From Odobenus rosmarus divergens (lineage: Eukaryota; Chordata; Mammalia; Carnivora; Odobenidae): DNA of 64,000 bases. The notes beneath the pieces are model-generated. The model was not told the origin of the DNA. It made no database searches and was given only the letters and a program-made list of their open reading frames with translations. Made by a program: the position numbers and the translations under genes. The stretch lies in assembly GCF_000321225.1 (NCBI RefSeq), contig NW_004451409.1, forward strand, positions 204,132 to 268,131, read 5' to 3'. Shown piece after piece: positions 22,445 to 34,974 of this stretch (its first letter is position 1; every line of letters begins with the position of its first letter).

Positions 22445-23982
22445 TGCCTTCCTAAACTAAAACCAGACATGGGAGGTGAAGAAAACAAAAAGAAGATGTT
22501 TTCATTGCTATCAATAAAATTTTTCACTATTTAATGTCAATAATACATGATTATATTCTTATATAAAAAAATTCAAATAAAAACAGATATATTCAGAATA
22601 AATTCAGAGGTTTCTTATACTTCATACCCACAACTCCAAGTCCTCTCCGTCTCCACTGTCCATGCTTTGTGTTCAGCCTTTTGTTCATATGTGTATACTT
22701 ATACATATGTATCTTTGAGGTTTTTTTCTTAAATAAGTCATCTTTACAAGTTGCCCTGCAACTTGTAGTTTTCAATTTAACAATCTCTTGAAATTTTTAC
22801 TTGTGTCAGGGCATACAGAGCAACCTCTGCTTATTATTCCAAAGTATAAATGACTCATAATGTGTCTACTTACTCACTGTGTTTATTTTTTGGTGCCACT
22901 GCTAAGTTTTTCCACAAAAAATCTGCCATGTGTGGTGGACTTCATTCCACGTCTCAGCCTCATGACTGTCCTTTAAATATATTACACACCTGCGCTTAAC
23001 ATTAGAAAAGCATCCTAGTAAAACAGAATGGAAGTTTCTATGTATTTATTTTCAGTTTTGTAGAAAGCTTCATATTTATAGAGATGAAGTCTGTGACACC
23101 TGAAAAATAAGCCAATAGAAAATCCATGTGTTTTAATACAATTGATTCCTATTTTCAATTAGAGTTGCACATACAGAGAAAAACCAATACAATGATCTAC
23201 TCTTGAAATAGCACTCATAAATTACCATTTATGGGAAGAGTCTCATTGCTAAAAAGATTACAGAATATATAATTTTAAACATTATAAACAATGAATTCTC
23301 CCTAGTGTTTAAATTTTCACATTTTATAAAGTTCTTAAGCACTCCCTCAAAGCCAAAACAGCCTTATTTGGGACTTCTTTGAGAAATTGTTTTGGGACCA
23401 TTTTTGCCTGCAGGCATCTGACCTCGGAGGGAGATGACCTTCCAGCCCCAGGATATAGTCATCACTTGACGTCATTATGCAAAACTCATTAAATAGGGAT
23501 AAACTAATAATTCATAACCAAAACCCTACACATCACTCTCTTTCCAGTCCACAGTTTACTCCCCAAATCTCATCTAAATCAAAGAAAGGTAGCCTAATTC
23601 TGCATTGAAGAAATCTTCAAAATTATACTCAGAAAAACAGTTTTTGAGATAAGAGAGATTGGTTGATGATGTACTGCTTAACACGTAGGGAAAAAAAAAA
23701 AAAAGACCACAAGATCATGTGAACTGATTGTCTTATTAGCCTGCCATTAGCCAGGAATAAATGGCCCCAGGGTTATCACTCCACAGGGAGTGAAAAAGTC
23801 ACTGGAGATGAACCTGCCTCACTGCCCCTACTCTAACTTTGCTAAGGATTATACCGAAATTATAAATCTGTAAACTTTCACTGCGGTTTATATTAGTGTG
23901 AATCATAATACTGCTTTGTTGTCATCTTTCCAGGAAAGCCATGACCAAAACTGGAAAAAATTAATGTATATTACCTTTTTCT
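22444..23982. other. No recognisable feature
   Basis: AT-rich; poly-A at 23690-23704. Nothing supported. Confidence 0.5.
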
Positions 23983-24036
23983 TACTTCTCTCCCTTCCTT
24001 CATTCCTTCCTTCCTTCTTCCCTCCCTTCCTTCCAT
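23983..24036. repeat. (CCTT)n pyrimidine-tract microsatellite
   Basis: Imperfect CCTT/CTCC repeats; almost pure pyrimidine on the plus strand. Confidence 0.9.
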
Positions 24037-24082
24037 CGTGCTATGCCTGCTGCCAGCCTTTCTTTTTCTTACTGTTGCTGCG

Positions 24083-24284
24083 CAGGATTTCTCAACCTCA
24101 ACACTACTGACCTTTGAGGCTAGATCATGCTCCCTTGTCAGGTGCTATCCTGTGCACAGGAGTTTAGCACCACCCCTGGTCTCTACCCACTAGGTGCCAG
24201 TAGTACCCCTTAGTTTTGACAACAGACACGTCTCCACACATTGTCAGATATACCATGCAAAATCACCCCCTTTGAAAACCACTG
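24083..24284 (-). mobile_element. MER20 hAT-Charlie DNA transposon, near full length
   Basis: Plus strand starts 'caggatttctcaacctcaac' and ends 'tttgaaaaccactg'. Inside are 'ctctacccactaggtgcca' and 'acgtctccacacattgtcag', the reverse complement of MER20. About 202 bp with both terminal repeats. Confidence 0.94.
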
Positions 24285-24519
24285 TTGTAGTATTTGTTGA
24301 ATATAACATTTACTGCAGCAAATTCTTAATCAAACCTCTCCTATCTACACACCTTGTCAGTCTGTGAACCGATGTTACCTCCTGCCATCCCAGGAGTGTC
24401 ACCTCAGCCACTATTCTCAACATCTCGCTCAGCCCAGGAATGGGAATATAGCAAAATGATTACAATAAAAATAATTACCAACTTCTGTTCTAAGCACTTT
24501 AACATATTTTCCCATAATC

Positions 24520-24690
24520 TCTTTGTGATTCAGTTTCCTCATCTGGAAAAAGGAAATAATAATAGTAACTACCTGAAGGATCTTGTAAGAACTAAACAAA
24601 TTAATGTATGGAAAGCATTTAGTTGGGTCTGGCATTTGGTAAATGCTTCCTTAAGCGTTAATGATCCTTACCTTTATTGTTATTACTATC
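24520..24690 (+). mobile_element. MIR SINE, 3' two-thirds
   Basis: 'cagtttcctcatctggaaa', 'aataataatagtaactacct', 'gtctggcatttggtaaatgc' in MIR order. Confidence 0.83.
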
Positions 24691-26311
24691 ATACTCCCAG
24701 TTAAGTCTCACTGCCGCCCTAGCGAACAGGGGAGCTAGGATGTAAACATGAATCTACCTTTAATACCCAAGCCTGAGCTCATAAACATTAATGTTGCCTT
24801 AAAATGAGAAGCATTAAAAATAACATATTAAGAGCTATATTTGTAATTTTAAATTTTCTAGGATCCAGATTTTAAGAAGTAGAAACAGAAAAAAAGTAAT
24901 TTTATATTTTATTTTAACCCAATATATTAAAATATTATAATCTCAACATGCAATCAATATAAAACATCAATGAGATTATTTATTTCTTTCTTTATTTTAG
25001 TACTAAGTCCTCAAAATCTGGTGCTTACAGCTTATCTCAGTCTGAAGTAGATACATTTCGAGTGCTCAATAGACATATGTGGCTAGCCTACTACATTGGA
25101 CACATAGGGTTAGACTAAAGAGAAGTCAAAATGATACCGTACATGTGAAGAGCCCTCCTTCCCATCACGTGCCAATCATGTGGTTGAATGTCTTGCCTTC
25201 CTCATTCAACTGAATCTTCTTTCGTGAATTGCCTATAGCTTGCTAGTCATTGCATAGCACACACAATAGGAAATGCTTTGTATTTATTGAACAGAAGCAT
25301 GAATGCAAAAATGAATAAATGAGAGAATGAATGAGAGAATGAAATAATATAAAAACCAAATAGCAGCCTGCATATATATGTATATATTTTAACCTTAGAA
25401 AGTAGGCAAGTTTGAAAATTCAAAACCTCTATTGTAAGACTTATTTGGCTATTGAACGAAAAGTGTCAGAGCTATAACAGATGCACAACTCAAGTCTCCT
25501 GCTGTCAATCTGATAAAATCCTGAATATTTTCACATTAAAAATGCACATTAAATTTTTTTATGTATTCACATCCCACCTGTAGAATTACATGATTGTATA
25601 AAATTCATTTTAAACTCTCTTGAGGATAGAATGTAAGTGAAATCTCTTTAGAACATTTTACAGAACTATCACAAAGGAATGGACAATTGATATGAATGCA
25701 AAATTCTGAATTGTGGCTAAATAACAGAAGTTTGAATCTCAGGTAACAGTCTTTCAAATGGTGAGTAAATACTGTCAGTTGTTTGAGCTATTTTGAACAC
25801 TATTCTTTAGACACTGTTTTTTCTTAAAATATGGAGCCCAAGCTAGGCAGAGTACTCCAGATCATTGAATGAGCACAGGATACAACGAAATTATTAATTC
25901 TTTTAATAAATTTTGCAATTATAAATCTGTTCTTTATACTAAATTTTAAAAGCTCTGCCAACTCACTTCTATAGGTCATTTTCATATATAGGTCCATGAA
26001 TTAAGCACTGCCCAGCCTCTGCATATACATATGTACACAGATATGCATATTACATAGATACATAGACATAAAATTAAATTCTAAACAGTGTCACATGAGC
26101 TCCTATGAAATATAATCTTAAGTTTCAGCCATATTTCCAGGTTTTTAGATCAAAATTCATTTGGCTTCTGATGTCTACCACATTAACTATCTTTCCTACA
26201 TTTATGGAATTAAAGATCTGATCAGCACATCCATATCTTCATCCAAATATTTATAAAAAATATTAAACAAGGCAAAATCTAGGAGGAAGTTCTGTAGGGT
26301 GGCACTAGGTG
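24691..26311. other. No firm feature; short repeat near 25312
   Basis: A GAATGAGA-like short repeat lies at about 25312-25345. The preceding ~150 bases vaguely resemble an L2 3' end but are too diverged to call. Confidence 0.4.
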
Positions 26312-26455
26312 CAATAGTTCTCAAATTTCATTTGCAAAAGAATCACCCTGGGGAGCTTCTTTAAAATGCAGACATCTGGGCCTCTCCTTCAGTAATTCTG
26401 ATTTAATGGGTCTGGAGTAGAGACTAGGAATATAAATTTTTAAAAAGCACCTGTG
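26312..26455 (+). mobile_element. MER5A DNA transposon, right end truncated
   Basis: 'caatagttctcaaatttcat', 'gaatcaccctggggagctt', 'taattctgatttaatgggtc' and 'aaaagcacctgtgg' follow MER5A; the 3' terminal repeat is missing. Confidence 0.9.
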
Positions 26456-26609
26456 GAAATAAACAAAGAACACCAAATGAGAGCAAGCAAAGGCTATTTA
26501 TTCAGAGCTTGTTATAACAAGGGAGTTAGCCCCATCTCTTGCATTTGGCAGAGGCAGGCAGAGAAGCAGAAATCCTTTATAGTGGGTGGGGGGAAAGGAA
26601 GGCTCCAGA
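26456..26609. other. Possible LTR remnant left of the MST LTR
   Basis: 'ggctatttattcagagcttg' carries a minus-strand polyadenylation signal, and the following AG-rich, moderately GC sequence has an LTR-like feel that may resume after 26961. Family unknown. Confidence 0.3.
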
Positions 26610-26960
26610 TGCTATGGACTGAATTTTTTGTGTCCTCCCCCACCCCACCACCCCACCCTCACCCCCACCCAGATTCAAATGTTGAAATCCCAGCTCCCAA
26701 TGTCATGGTATTAAGAGTTAGGGCTTTTGGGAGGTAATTAGATCATGTGGATGGAGTGCTTATGAAAGAAACCTCAAAAGCTTTCTTGCCCCTTCTGCCA
26801 TGTTAGGACACAGCAAGAAGGCTGCCTATGAACAAGGCTCTCACCAGACACTGAAACTGTCAGAGCCTTGATCCCAGGCTCCTGAAATGTGAGAAATAAA
26901 TGTTTATTGTTTAAACCACCCAGCCTATGGTATTTTTGTTATAACAGCCCCAAAGACTAG
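26610..26960 (+). mobile_element. MaLR (ERVL) LTR, MST type, with C-rich expansion
   Basis: Starts tgctatggactgaatttttt; later landmarks are 'cccaatgtcatggtattaag', 'gccatgttaggacacagcaa', 'gagaaataaatgtttattg' (AATAAA) and 'cccagcctatggtattt'. The CCCC stretch normally found near base 25 has grown into the tract at 26634-26670. Confidence 0.93.
26634..26670 (-). repeat. C-rich expansion; G-quadruplex-prone on the minus strand
   Basis: Seven C-runs, six of them of three or more bases, separated by one to three bases within 37 bp. On the minus strand this gives GGG(N1-3) spacing repeated more than four times. Confidence 0.88.
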
Positions 26961-27599
26961 ATATCAGATATGACCAGATTGAAGACTGTCGGCGTGGGGA
27001 AGCTGCAGGCAGGTGAAGGAGAAATGGGGCATCCTATTATGACTTGTTAGAGGTACATATTTGGCTTTCTCTCATTAAACCTAAATTGGAAGCAGAGGCA
27101 AAAATTAGGACATTGTCAGCTATTAATCAAGTCCTGGACACTTGGGGTTAATTGTTTACAGGCATTATTATCTGGCTTCCTGGGCTGTTTGATGCAGATA
27201 CTAATCTGACTTCCTCACTAGTTATTCTACATAGTAGGTTGGCTTATTAGGCTGGTTGCTACAGATTGTAGGTCAGAGTTCTATTTTTACATAGAGTCTA
27301 ATCATTGTCCACTTGTAGACTGTGTCTCATGCTCCAGGAAATTCTTGTACAGGAGGTTCTCACACACAGCATGCCAGATGTTTAAAGCACTTATCTTTAT
27401 CTTCCTGGTTGACTCTGATTAAACCAGGCTCTTCGCCAGTTGACATTTCCTCATATGGCCACAGTCCGTAAGGACATTAAGATAAAATGACCAACTGGAA
27501 TAATAATCACTTATTTGTGTAATCCTTCACAATTTACAATTTTTACATTCTTTTTTACATTTAATTTTCATATCACCTTCATTTATGAGGAACATGATT
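26961..27599. other. Unclassified stretch
   Basis: Less AT-rich up to 27480, perhaps part of an LTR split by the MST LTR (compare 26456-26609). Not identified. Confidence 0.35.
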
Positions 27600-28700
27600 C
27601 TATATTCTCAAACCAGTGGCGAATGCATTCTCAAATATTGCTAACAGCTATGAAAAATGGCCCAGTCACTTTGGTTGGTTTCCAGTTTGGAAAACCATGG
27701 GAAGTTTCTTATAAAGTTTATATTCACCTACCATATGACCTAGCAACGCTATTATGGGGTAACTACCCTACTGAAATGAAAACTTATACTCATGCAAAAA
27801 TATGTATGTGAATATTTACAATAACTTTATTCATGAATGCCCCAAACCAGAAATAACTCAGATGTCTTTTAAAATGGGCCACTGGATAAATAAACTGTGT
27901 TACATCCATGCAATGGAATACTACTCAGCATTAAAAAGGAATAAGCTATTGATTCAAGAAACACCAAAGAAGAATCTTAAATGTATTTGCTGAATGAAAG
28001 GCTACACAGGGTCTCTTTCCATTTATATGACATTCTGAAAAAAGCAAAACTGTAAAGATGGAAAACATCAGTGCCTTCTAGGGGCTTAAGAAGTATGAGG
28101 GGAAAGTAAATTACAAAGGGGCAGCATAAGGGAATTTTGAGGATGAGAGGGCTGCTCTTTAGGGAACTGTCATGGTGGATACATGACTGAATACATTGGT
28201 CAACTTTCATGGACCTGTATTTCACAAAGAGTAAATTTTACTCTGTGTAAATTTTTAAAAATCAGCCCAGATATAAGAGGAATCTAAAATAGAATGCAGT
28301 CTGTGACAAAGAAATTTAAGTGTATGAATAACATAAGTACACAGGAGGGAGTGGGTAAGAAAGGAGCTGACCTAAGTAAGTTTGCAAAACAGTGATTTGA
28401 CTATAAAAGTAAAGATAAAAGAACTATATACAAACACAGTACTCCGGTTGGTGAATTTGTTTCTCACTGGGGTATGAGTTAGTAATTCTGCAACCACTTT
28501 ATAGATAAATAAATACACACACACACTAGGTCAAGCAAATAAATTATAAATAATAGAAAAAAATACCTGGAGACCCTACTCGTGAAGAAAAAGAGACAAG
28601 ATTTATAAAATATAAAATTGTTTGTGTCCAGGACATGGCAAAAAAATATTTGTAGGATGAAATTTGAGTCATAGAGAATAATACATTAATATAAGGGAAC
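27600..28700 (+). mobile_element. Old L1 (L1M group) ORF2 3' end and 3' UTR
   Basis: A frame over 27900-27960 still reads AMEYYSALKRNKLL, the well-conserved motif near the end of L1 ORF2. Upstream 'taccatatgacctagcaacg' is the matching preceding landmark. After the coding part come 'gtggatacatgactgaataca' and 'aatagaatgcagtctgtgac', as in L1M 3' UTRs. Short frames at 27515-27811 and 27802-27993 are broken pieces of it. The right boundary is uncertain. Confidence 0.8.
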
Positions 28701-29439
28701 TGGGCAGTTCTAAATATGATACAGATAACACACCCTGTATTTCTTTCTGCTTTTGATTTAGAGCTTATCTATAGCAAGAGTGGTCAATGATAAGATAAAA
28801 AATATAATAAACTGTTACAGGTATTTCAAAATAGTAGCAGTAAGTAAAATCATCAATCAAAAAAATTTAAGGCTTTAAACCACCAAATAATAAGATCCTA
28901 TTACTATCTGTTATTGAAGTCGGCACACTAATTACAACAGGAAATAGCAAAATATCTAAGTGCCAGATGACCAATGGCGATGGCTTTCCTAGAAATTGTG
29001 CTTTGTAAAAATAAAATTAAAACACAGCTAAGTTACGATCAGAATGAGTTTGCTCCTGTTCTTTTCAATGGTATTGGAGTACATAAAATGAAGAAAGCTG
29101 TACCGTAGAATCATTTGGAACCTATAATCAATAAGGAAGCCTCCTCCCCTCATTTAATCTCATGTTCCACAGGTGGGATCTGCTTTGCAGAGTTGCCTTA
29201 CCACTTTCCATGACATTTATTGATGGTGTACACTCTCTAGGAATATACACTCTCTAGGGGTACTGAGCAGTTTCACTGAAATTTGTGAGCCATCTATTCT
29301 ATTTTGAGTCATTCTGGCTCTCATTTAATGACAAAATTAATGCATGTTTTTTGCCATTCCATGCAAATTTTGATGTGTAGAGCCTTCGGTTTTCATCAGA
29401 AATGCAAAAAGTTCAGTAAGAAAAGCACAGCACCTTCAG
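28701..29439. other. No recognisable feature
   Basis: AT-rich. The tandem duplication tacactctctagg occurs at 29229 and 29246 (17-bp period). Confidence 0.45.
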
Positions 29440-29645
29440 CACAGCTGACGGCCTTGAAGTCAGAATTTTGAACACCCGTCTTGCCACTTCCTTGCTGTAG
29501 GCAAAGAACTTACTCTGGGCCTGTTTCTTTGACTGCCAAATGCTGCTGGTAATCCCTTCCCTGCTCTTTCCACAGGGTTGTCAAGGACCAAATGAGCTTG
29601 TGGAAGCATTAGTGCTTTGTAATCTCATTACATAAAAACTACACA
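29440..29645 (+). mobile_element. MIR SINE
   Basis: 'cgtcttgccacttccttgctg', 'gcaaagaacttactctgggcc', 'gggttgtcaaggaccaaatga' and 'ggaagcattagtgctttgta' are in MIR order. Confidence 0.72.
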
Positions 29646-30524
29646 AATGAGAGTTGCTATGATGACTCTAACTATTAACAAGAAAATTCTTGACAGGAAT
29701 GAAATCAATGAAAAACTCTTTGTATTGACAGAAACATTACGTAATGAGTGATTTGTTGCATGGATCAAATGATGTGATTCTGAAAATCATCAATATGACC
29801 ATTAAAATGTTCTTCCAATTATAGAATATTCAATGATAAAGAAAAGGACAAGTAAATTATAATGTAATTCAAACAATTTATAAATATCAAAAATTATGAT
29901 TACGAGAGGAAATGGAAGTCATGATACTCCCCTTCTTTCCTTACCTTACTTAACTAAGAAATAAATAAAGCATACAAATCCATTCACACAAAGACATAGG
30001 GAATTATTCTCTAAGGGGTACCTCTGGGATGTTAAAAGGATATGAAAGCTGAATATAAAAGGAAAGAGCTATTGATGGTAGAATCCTGTCATCAGGGAAA
30101 GACTGACCTCTTTTCAATCACACCAGGTGGCAATTACCTGTTCTTACATAAACCTAGATCTGCTTTTGTCAAGGCAATAAAAGCAAATAAAACAAGGATT
30201 CTTTTGTTAATCCTAGAGATCATATGATATAAAGAGAAAACCCTAGAAAGAGCAGGAGGCCTTATTTCTAATCTTAGTTTTGCCCTGTTATTAGTTATTC
30301 TGGACCTCAAATTTTTTCACCAGTAACACTGCCTTACCTATTCCAAAGGGTGTGAGGGTGGAGAGACACAGAGAGACAGAAAGAGACAGAATAAGAAAGA
30401 AATACCAAATGAAATAAATGTGAAAGTGTTAAATAGTGGAGGTTACCAAGAGTGAAATTACAGTTTTACATTTGGGAACTAATTGCACCATACAATAAAC
30501 CCAGTGATTAAAAGTCTGTCCATA
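29646..30524. other. No recognisable feature
   Basis: AT-rich; a short GAGACAGA-type run at about 30361-30390. Confidence 0.45.
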
Positions 30525-30731
30525 GGGGCACCTGGGTGGCTCAGTCAGTTAGGGGTCCAACTCTTGATTTCGGCTCAGGTCCTGATCTCAGGGTTGTGGG
30601 ATGGAGCCCCCAGTTAGGCTCCACACTCAGCAGGGAGTCTGCTTGAGATTCTCTCTCTCTCTCTCTCTCTCCCTCTGCCCCTCCCCCACTCATATGTTCA
30701 CTCTCTCTCAAATAAATAAATCTTTTTTTAA
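30525..30731 (+). mobile_element. Older Can-SINE subfamily
   Basis: Head ggggcacctgggtggctcag, then the older 'gtccaactcttgatttcggc' core instead of the GCGTCTGCC block. Target duplication (15 bp, two mismatches) at 30510-30524 and 30732-30746. The mismatches agree with greater age. Confidence 0.95.
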
Positions 30732-32110
30732 AAAAGTCTGAGCATAATCTAAAGATCAAAGTCTTTAAGATTGTAATTTCTTGGGAGTGGTTAAGAATTT
30801 AACTTCTATCATTTCTTAAAAACATTAGTTCCTTTTTTCGAGGAGCACTGTCCCCCATTAGAGAGGCCTTCTTCTTTACCCAAGGGTCCACCTCTGCTCT
30901 CCAGTCTCAGCCCAACTGTGAAGGAGTTGAAATAATTTTATGGAACTTTGTCAGCACCCTCTCAAGAATTCTGGTGTTACTTCCATTGTCCTGGGGCGCT
31001 GTGGCAACTGCCTGTACACTTTTGCATAGGTCAGCTGCTGAAGCAGGGCTTAGAGACTTGATAAAGCCACCATCACACTCAGCCTCAGTTTCCTCACCTG
31101 AAAAACAATATCATGCTAGATTATATCTTTGGTCTCTTCCTGCCCTAAAATTCCATGCTCATGTTTCAAATTAACAAGAAAGAAACCATGCTTCTTGGCT
31201 CCATGTGAGAAACACTCTTGTCTCTGCAGAACACAGAGCCACACTATGCAAAGAAGCTTCTGAGTCCCCCAGGGGTGGACCAGGTTTGATGGGGCATGAA
31301 GATCATTCAACTGGGGTGGAGATTCTTTAAGAAAAAGACACAATATTTTGAATATAAAATTAAATAAAGAGGACATGTTTATTTAGAATTAGAGAAGGAA
31401 TCACAACAAAATTACTAATTTTAAAATGTTGACAAATAAAACAAACATCGCAAAATCAAAACAGCATAATGTTTTTATTAATTAACTGCTGATGTAACTC
31501 ATAGTATTTTTTCTCTTTTTTTTGGCTGCATGCTCTTTCTTCTTTGTATGATAATGGTGTGTAAAAATTTCAAAGAGAATAAAATGATAATTTACTTTTT
31601 CTTCTATCATAGATAATCAAAAGTTTTTTTTTATTGATGCTTAGAAAGCATAAAACACGGGACTGCACACACACGTATACTGTGTTTGCAGGATGGCCAC
31701 TAGCGTGTGCCCTGCAAATGCAGGATTTATGAGAACTTTATACGTCTTATAATTGTGAATGCTACAATGCTGTGTATATTTCTGTTGTGGTGAGGCACTG
31801 ATAAGAACCAAGTTCTCCACTTACAGCTTTGCCCACTGATGAATAAGTATTTCTGGAAGCTATTCTTGTCTTAGCATAGCTAGCAATAACTTCACTATAC
31901 ATGAAAGTGGCTCTAAATCACACAAATTCTTAGCACTGAGCCCAAATTAAGTGTATCCCTAATTCAACTTTCCATTAATGAATTCCAATAATGCCTGTGG
32001 TCATTCAAATGCCACCTGACAGGAGGAGCATTACTTTGTAGGGAAAGTAGAATTGGAAATATGCAGAGGACTTAACAAATTATACCTAGAACATCTAAAT
32101 TTTGAAACTT
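30732..32110. other. Mostly unclassified; MIR-like patch at 31075-31160
   Basis: 'ctcagcctcagtttcctcacctg' at about 31078-31100 is a MIR-like 3' patch, too short to delimit. The rest is unassigned. Confidence 0.4.
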
Positions 32111-32138
32111 TACACACACACACACACACACACACACA
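32111..32138. repeat. (CA)n microsatellite, about 14 units
   Basis: Uninterrupted ACACAC run. Confidence 0.97.
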
Positions 32139-34757
32139 TCTCCTCCCAGGGCTTTGGAAAGCACAAGGTGAGAGCTGCTGAAGGTTACACATCATTAGCT
32201 TCATGGAAATCTTCCTCTGTCTCTCCAGGTGGCCCCAGCCTGCCCCGGTCAGCAGCAGCCTGAGTAGGAGGGAGATTCAGCCTCAAAAGATGACAGCTGG
32301 GAGTTCAAGCTGGAAAGTCATGGGAAGGAGCAAATTCTAGAGTGCTTGGAATAGCTCCTAAAGGTGGGATGAGTGTAGTTGCTGCCTTCATCTCACATTA
32401 AAGATGGTATGAAAATGGACAGCTGTTTTCCTAGATAGAAGAATAGGAAATGACCAAGGCTGGGCTAAAATCCGGTTCTGCCAAAAGGGCCAGAGCACTT
32501 GCATGCACCAGAGGTTGCTGCCAAATGCAGAATGGAGTGAGAGGGTTGAGAGCCATGATTGATTAGTGATATCTGTAGGGCATTGAATTAGAAGGTGATA
32601 CCATATAATCCAGTTATTTAACTCCCCTGGTTTGATATGTCAGCCCAAATTGGAGAACGTGAGCAAAGGGATTGGAGATAGTATATAGAGATTCAAGCTA
32701 TATTCTGAATAAAAACAGTGGTCTAGAGACCAATGCATGCATACATACATATGTAAAACTGCAGGCATGTAAGAGCAATTAGAGAATATAGTTCAGATGG
32801 AAAACCCTATGTCCAAGTCAGATACCTGTCGGGAGAAATTAAAAAGTAGCATAATCGAGGAAGGAAGGAAGGAAGGACTTCCCTCCTTTCCTCTCTCCTG
32901 CATTTCAGCAACTCGATGGTATGGGGAGGTAAAGTGGGTAGTTTCTGTTACTTAGGCCGAAGAAGGGTTTACCAAATATTTGCAATTCCTAACCACAGCA
33001 CCCCTGGAAGAATCCGGAATTTTTTCTAGTTCTCATAGATAAAACACGATCTGTGCCTTCACAGTGTATATGTTTACATGGAAAACTATATTAGGTCATA
33101 GACCCTGCCATGGAGATTTGCTTGCAGCAATCTTATGGGGAGTGCTCTCAGGAACAGTACTAGTAAATGAAATGAGGGCAGCAGAATTAGGCAGAGAGAG
33201 AGAAGTCAAACCATAATGCAGATGAAATAGAGCCTTCAGCCTATTCCACAGAATGCTCTGGAGTGGACAAAACTCTTCAGAGTGGCCTGTAAGTGAGGAA
33301 ATGAGGTCTTCATACCCTCACAGTGGACGAGCCATTGGATGGAGGCTGTCCCTGGGGAGGGTTATCGGAGCTCCATTCAGGTCCAGGGTAGTTCCCAGAG
33401 GGAGACTCAGTTGTGGGTCCTTTGCAGCCCACACTCCCCAGAGCCAGTGGTATGAATGCCATCATCCTGAACAAGCAATCTGTGCAGCACATGAAAGTGT
33501 ACACTACAAAGTAGGAAGAAACGAAAATAAGCTCTAAAACAGTAGTATAAGATCCGGAATTTAGCCCTGGTTGATTAAGTCAATTGCAAACCGAGAGCCA
33601 AGGACAGCAGGGAGGGAGGGAGCCTCTTTCCAGTCCTGCTCCTCTGTCTGAGTACCTTCCCTGAACTGAGATTACATATCTCCCACAACTTTTGTTAAAA
33701 TGTAATGAGTCCCTTGAAAATCCTGAGGCAGAGGAGCTAAGACACCAATGACCACTTTGAGAACAGAATAAAGATAGGTGTGCTGAGAAAGATGATGCTG
33801 TGAGTGTTCTCACTGGAAAATTACAACAGAGGACTGCAGTTCACTAAAGGCATCTCAAGGGCAATGGCTACCCTTGAAGAAGATGGCAAGCTGCAAGCCC
33901 TAGGGAGGGAGAGAGATTCTAAGTCGAATTTGCTATTCCTTCCTATTTTACTAGGCCAGCCCTGCTGCTCATGTCCTGTTTTGAATATTCTATTTCTGTT
34001 TAACTACATTCTGTGATTCTGTCCCCCGATAGCAGCTGCTTCACACTTGGCAAACTCTGTGGGCAATTCAAGGGTTTGTTTACCTTTGCTCTGAAGCTCT
34101 GTGACACTTGTTCTTACATTCCAATAGAGGCAACAGAAGGAGAATAAATGCATAACACAGAGAACCAACTACCGTTACCTCAAAAATAGGCTGGCTCGAT
34201 GTGTGTTTTCCCTTAACTGCAATTAAATATTTTTTATAATAGTGAATGCCAAATAAGTGCAATGGTCCAAGAGAAAATAGAGAAAACAAATGCTAACAGC
34301 CGCCATGTGGCAATCCCAGTTGTATTTGGATATAATCATTAACTTTGTTTCTCAGGAATTTACAGGGAAAAATAACGTTATTCTCTAACATTATTCAGAA
34401 ACCTTGCAAATGAAGTCTGTCAAGTGATTTCAAAATTTGCACTTGAAAAATGTGGATAAGAATTAGGAAGTTAGCAGGGTGGGATTGAGAGATATCTTTT
34501 GTTTTTCAAAACATACTGAGCCTTAGCTTTTAAAGAAAACTATCAAGGGCAGGGTAGAAACCTTACAGTCAATAATCTGTAGTTTTTTAAAGATGGTATT
34601 TCCTTGGAGACCATGATTTTGAACTATACTATTTTTATTTTATGTATGATAGCTGAATTCTTGAATCAATTTTCAATTTCCAGATGCAGAAAACCACTCA
34701 TTTAGAGTACTAAAAATTGTTTTCTCTTCTTCCTACCTTTGTATCTTTTTATTTTTT
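32139..34757. other. GC-richer unclassified block, no gene supported
   Basis: To about 34020 this is visibly less AT-rich than its surroundings. It includes (GGAA)n at 32860-32877 and overlapping open frames on both strands at 33253-33537 and 33310-33504. No start context, splice pair or domain supports a gene. The texture at 33100-33540 is reminiscent of LTR-retrotransposon internal DNA, which I cannot confirm. Confidence 0.4.
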
Positions 34758-34956
34758 TTTAAAGATTTTATTTATTCATTCAAGACACAGAGATACAGAG
34801 AGAGAGAGAGAGAGAGGACGAGCAGGGGGAGAGGCAGAGGGAGAAGCAGGCTCCCCGCTGAGCCAGGAGCCGGACATGGGGCTCGATCCCAGGATCCTGG
34901 GATCATGACCTGAGCCAAAGGCAGATGTTTAACCATCTGAGCCACCCAAGTGCCCC
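34758..34956 (-). mobile_element. Can-SINE, 'GTCTGCC' subfamily
   Basis: Full minus-strand copy. Perfect 18-bp target duplication tgtatctttttatttttt at 34740-34757 and 34957-34974, the longest in the window. Head slightly mutated (ccacccaagtgcccc). Confidence 0.98.
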
Positions 34957-34974
34957 TGTATCTTTTTATTTTTT

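Noticed and set aside
25190..25350. L2 3' end
   Set aside because: The resemblance is limited to the terminal GAATGA-type repeat and a loose upstream match.
27802..27993. 63-codon open frame with a convincing conserved motif
   Set aside because: A decayed piece of L1 ORF2, out of frame with the neighbouring pieces; not a host gene.
33253..33537. Possible exon in the GC-richer block
   Set aside because: No supported splice-site pair, no protein similarity recognised, and an equally open frame on the other strand.
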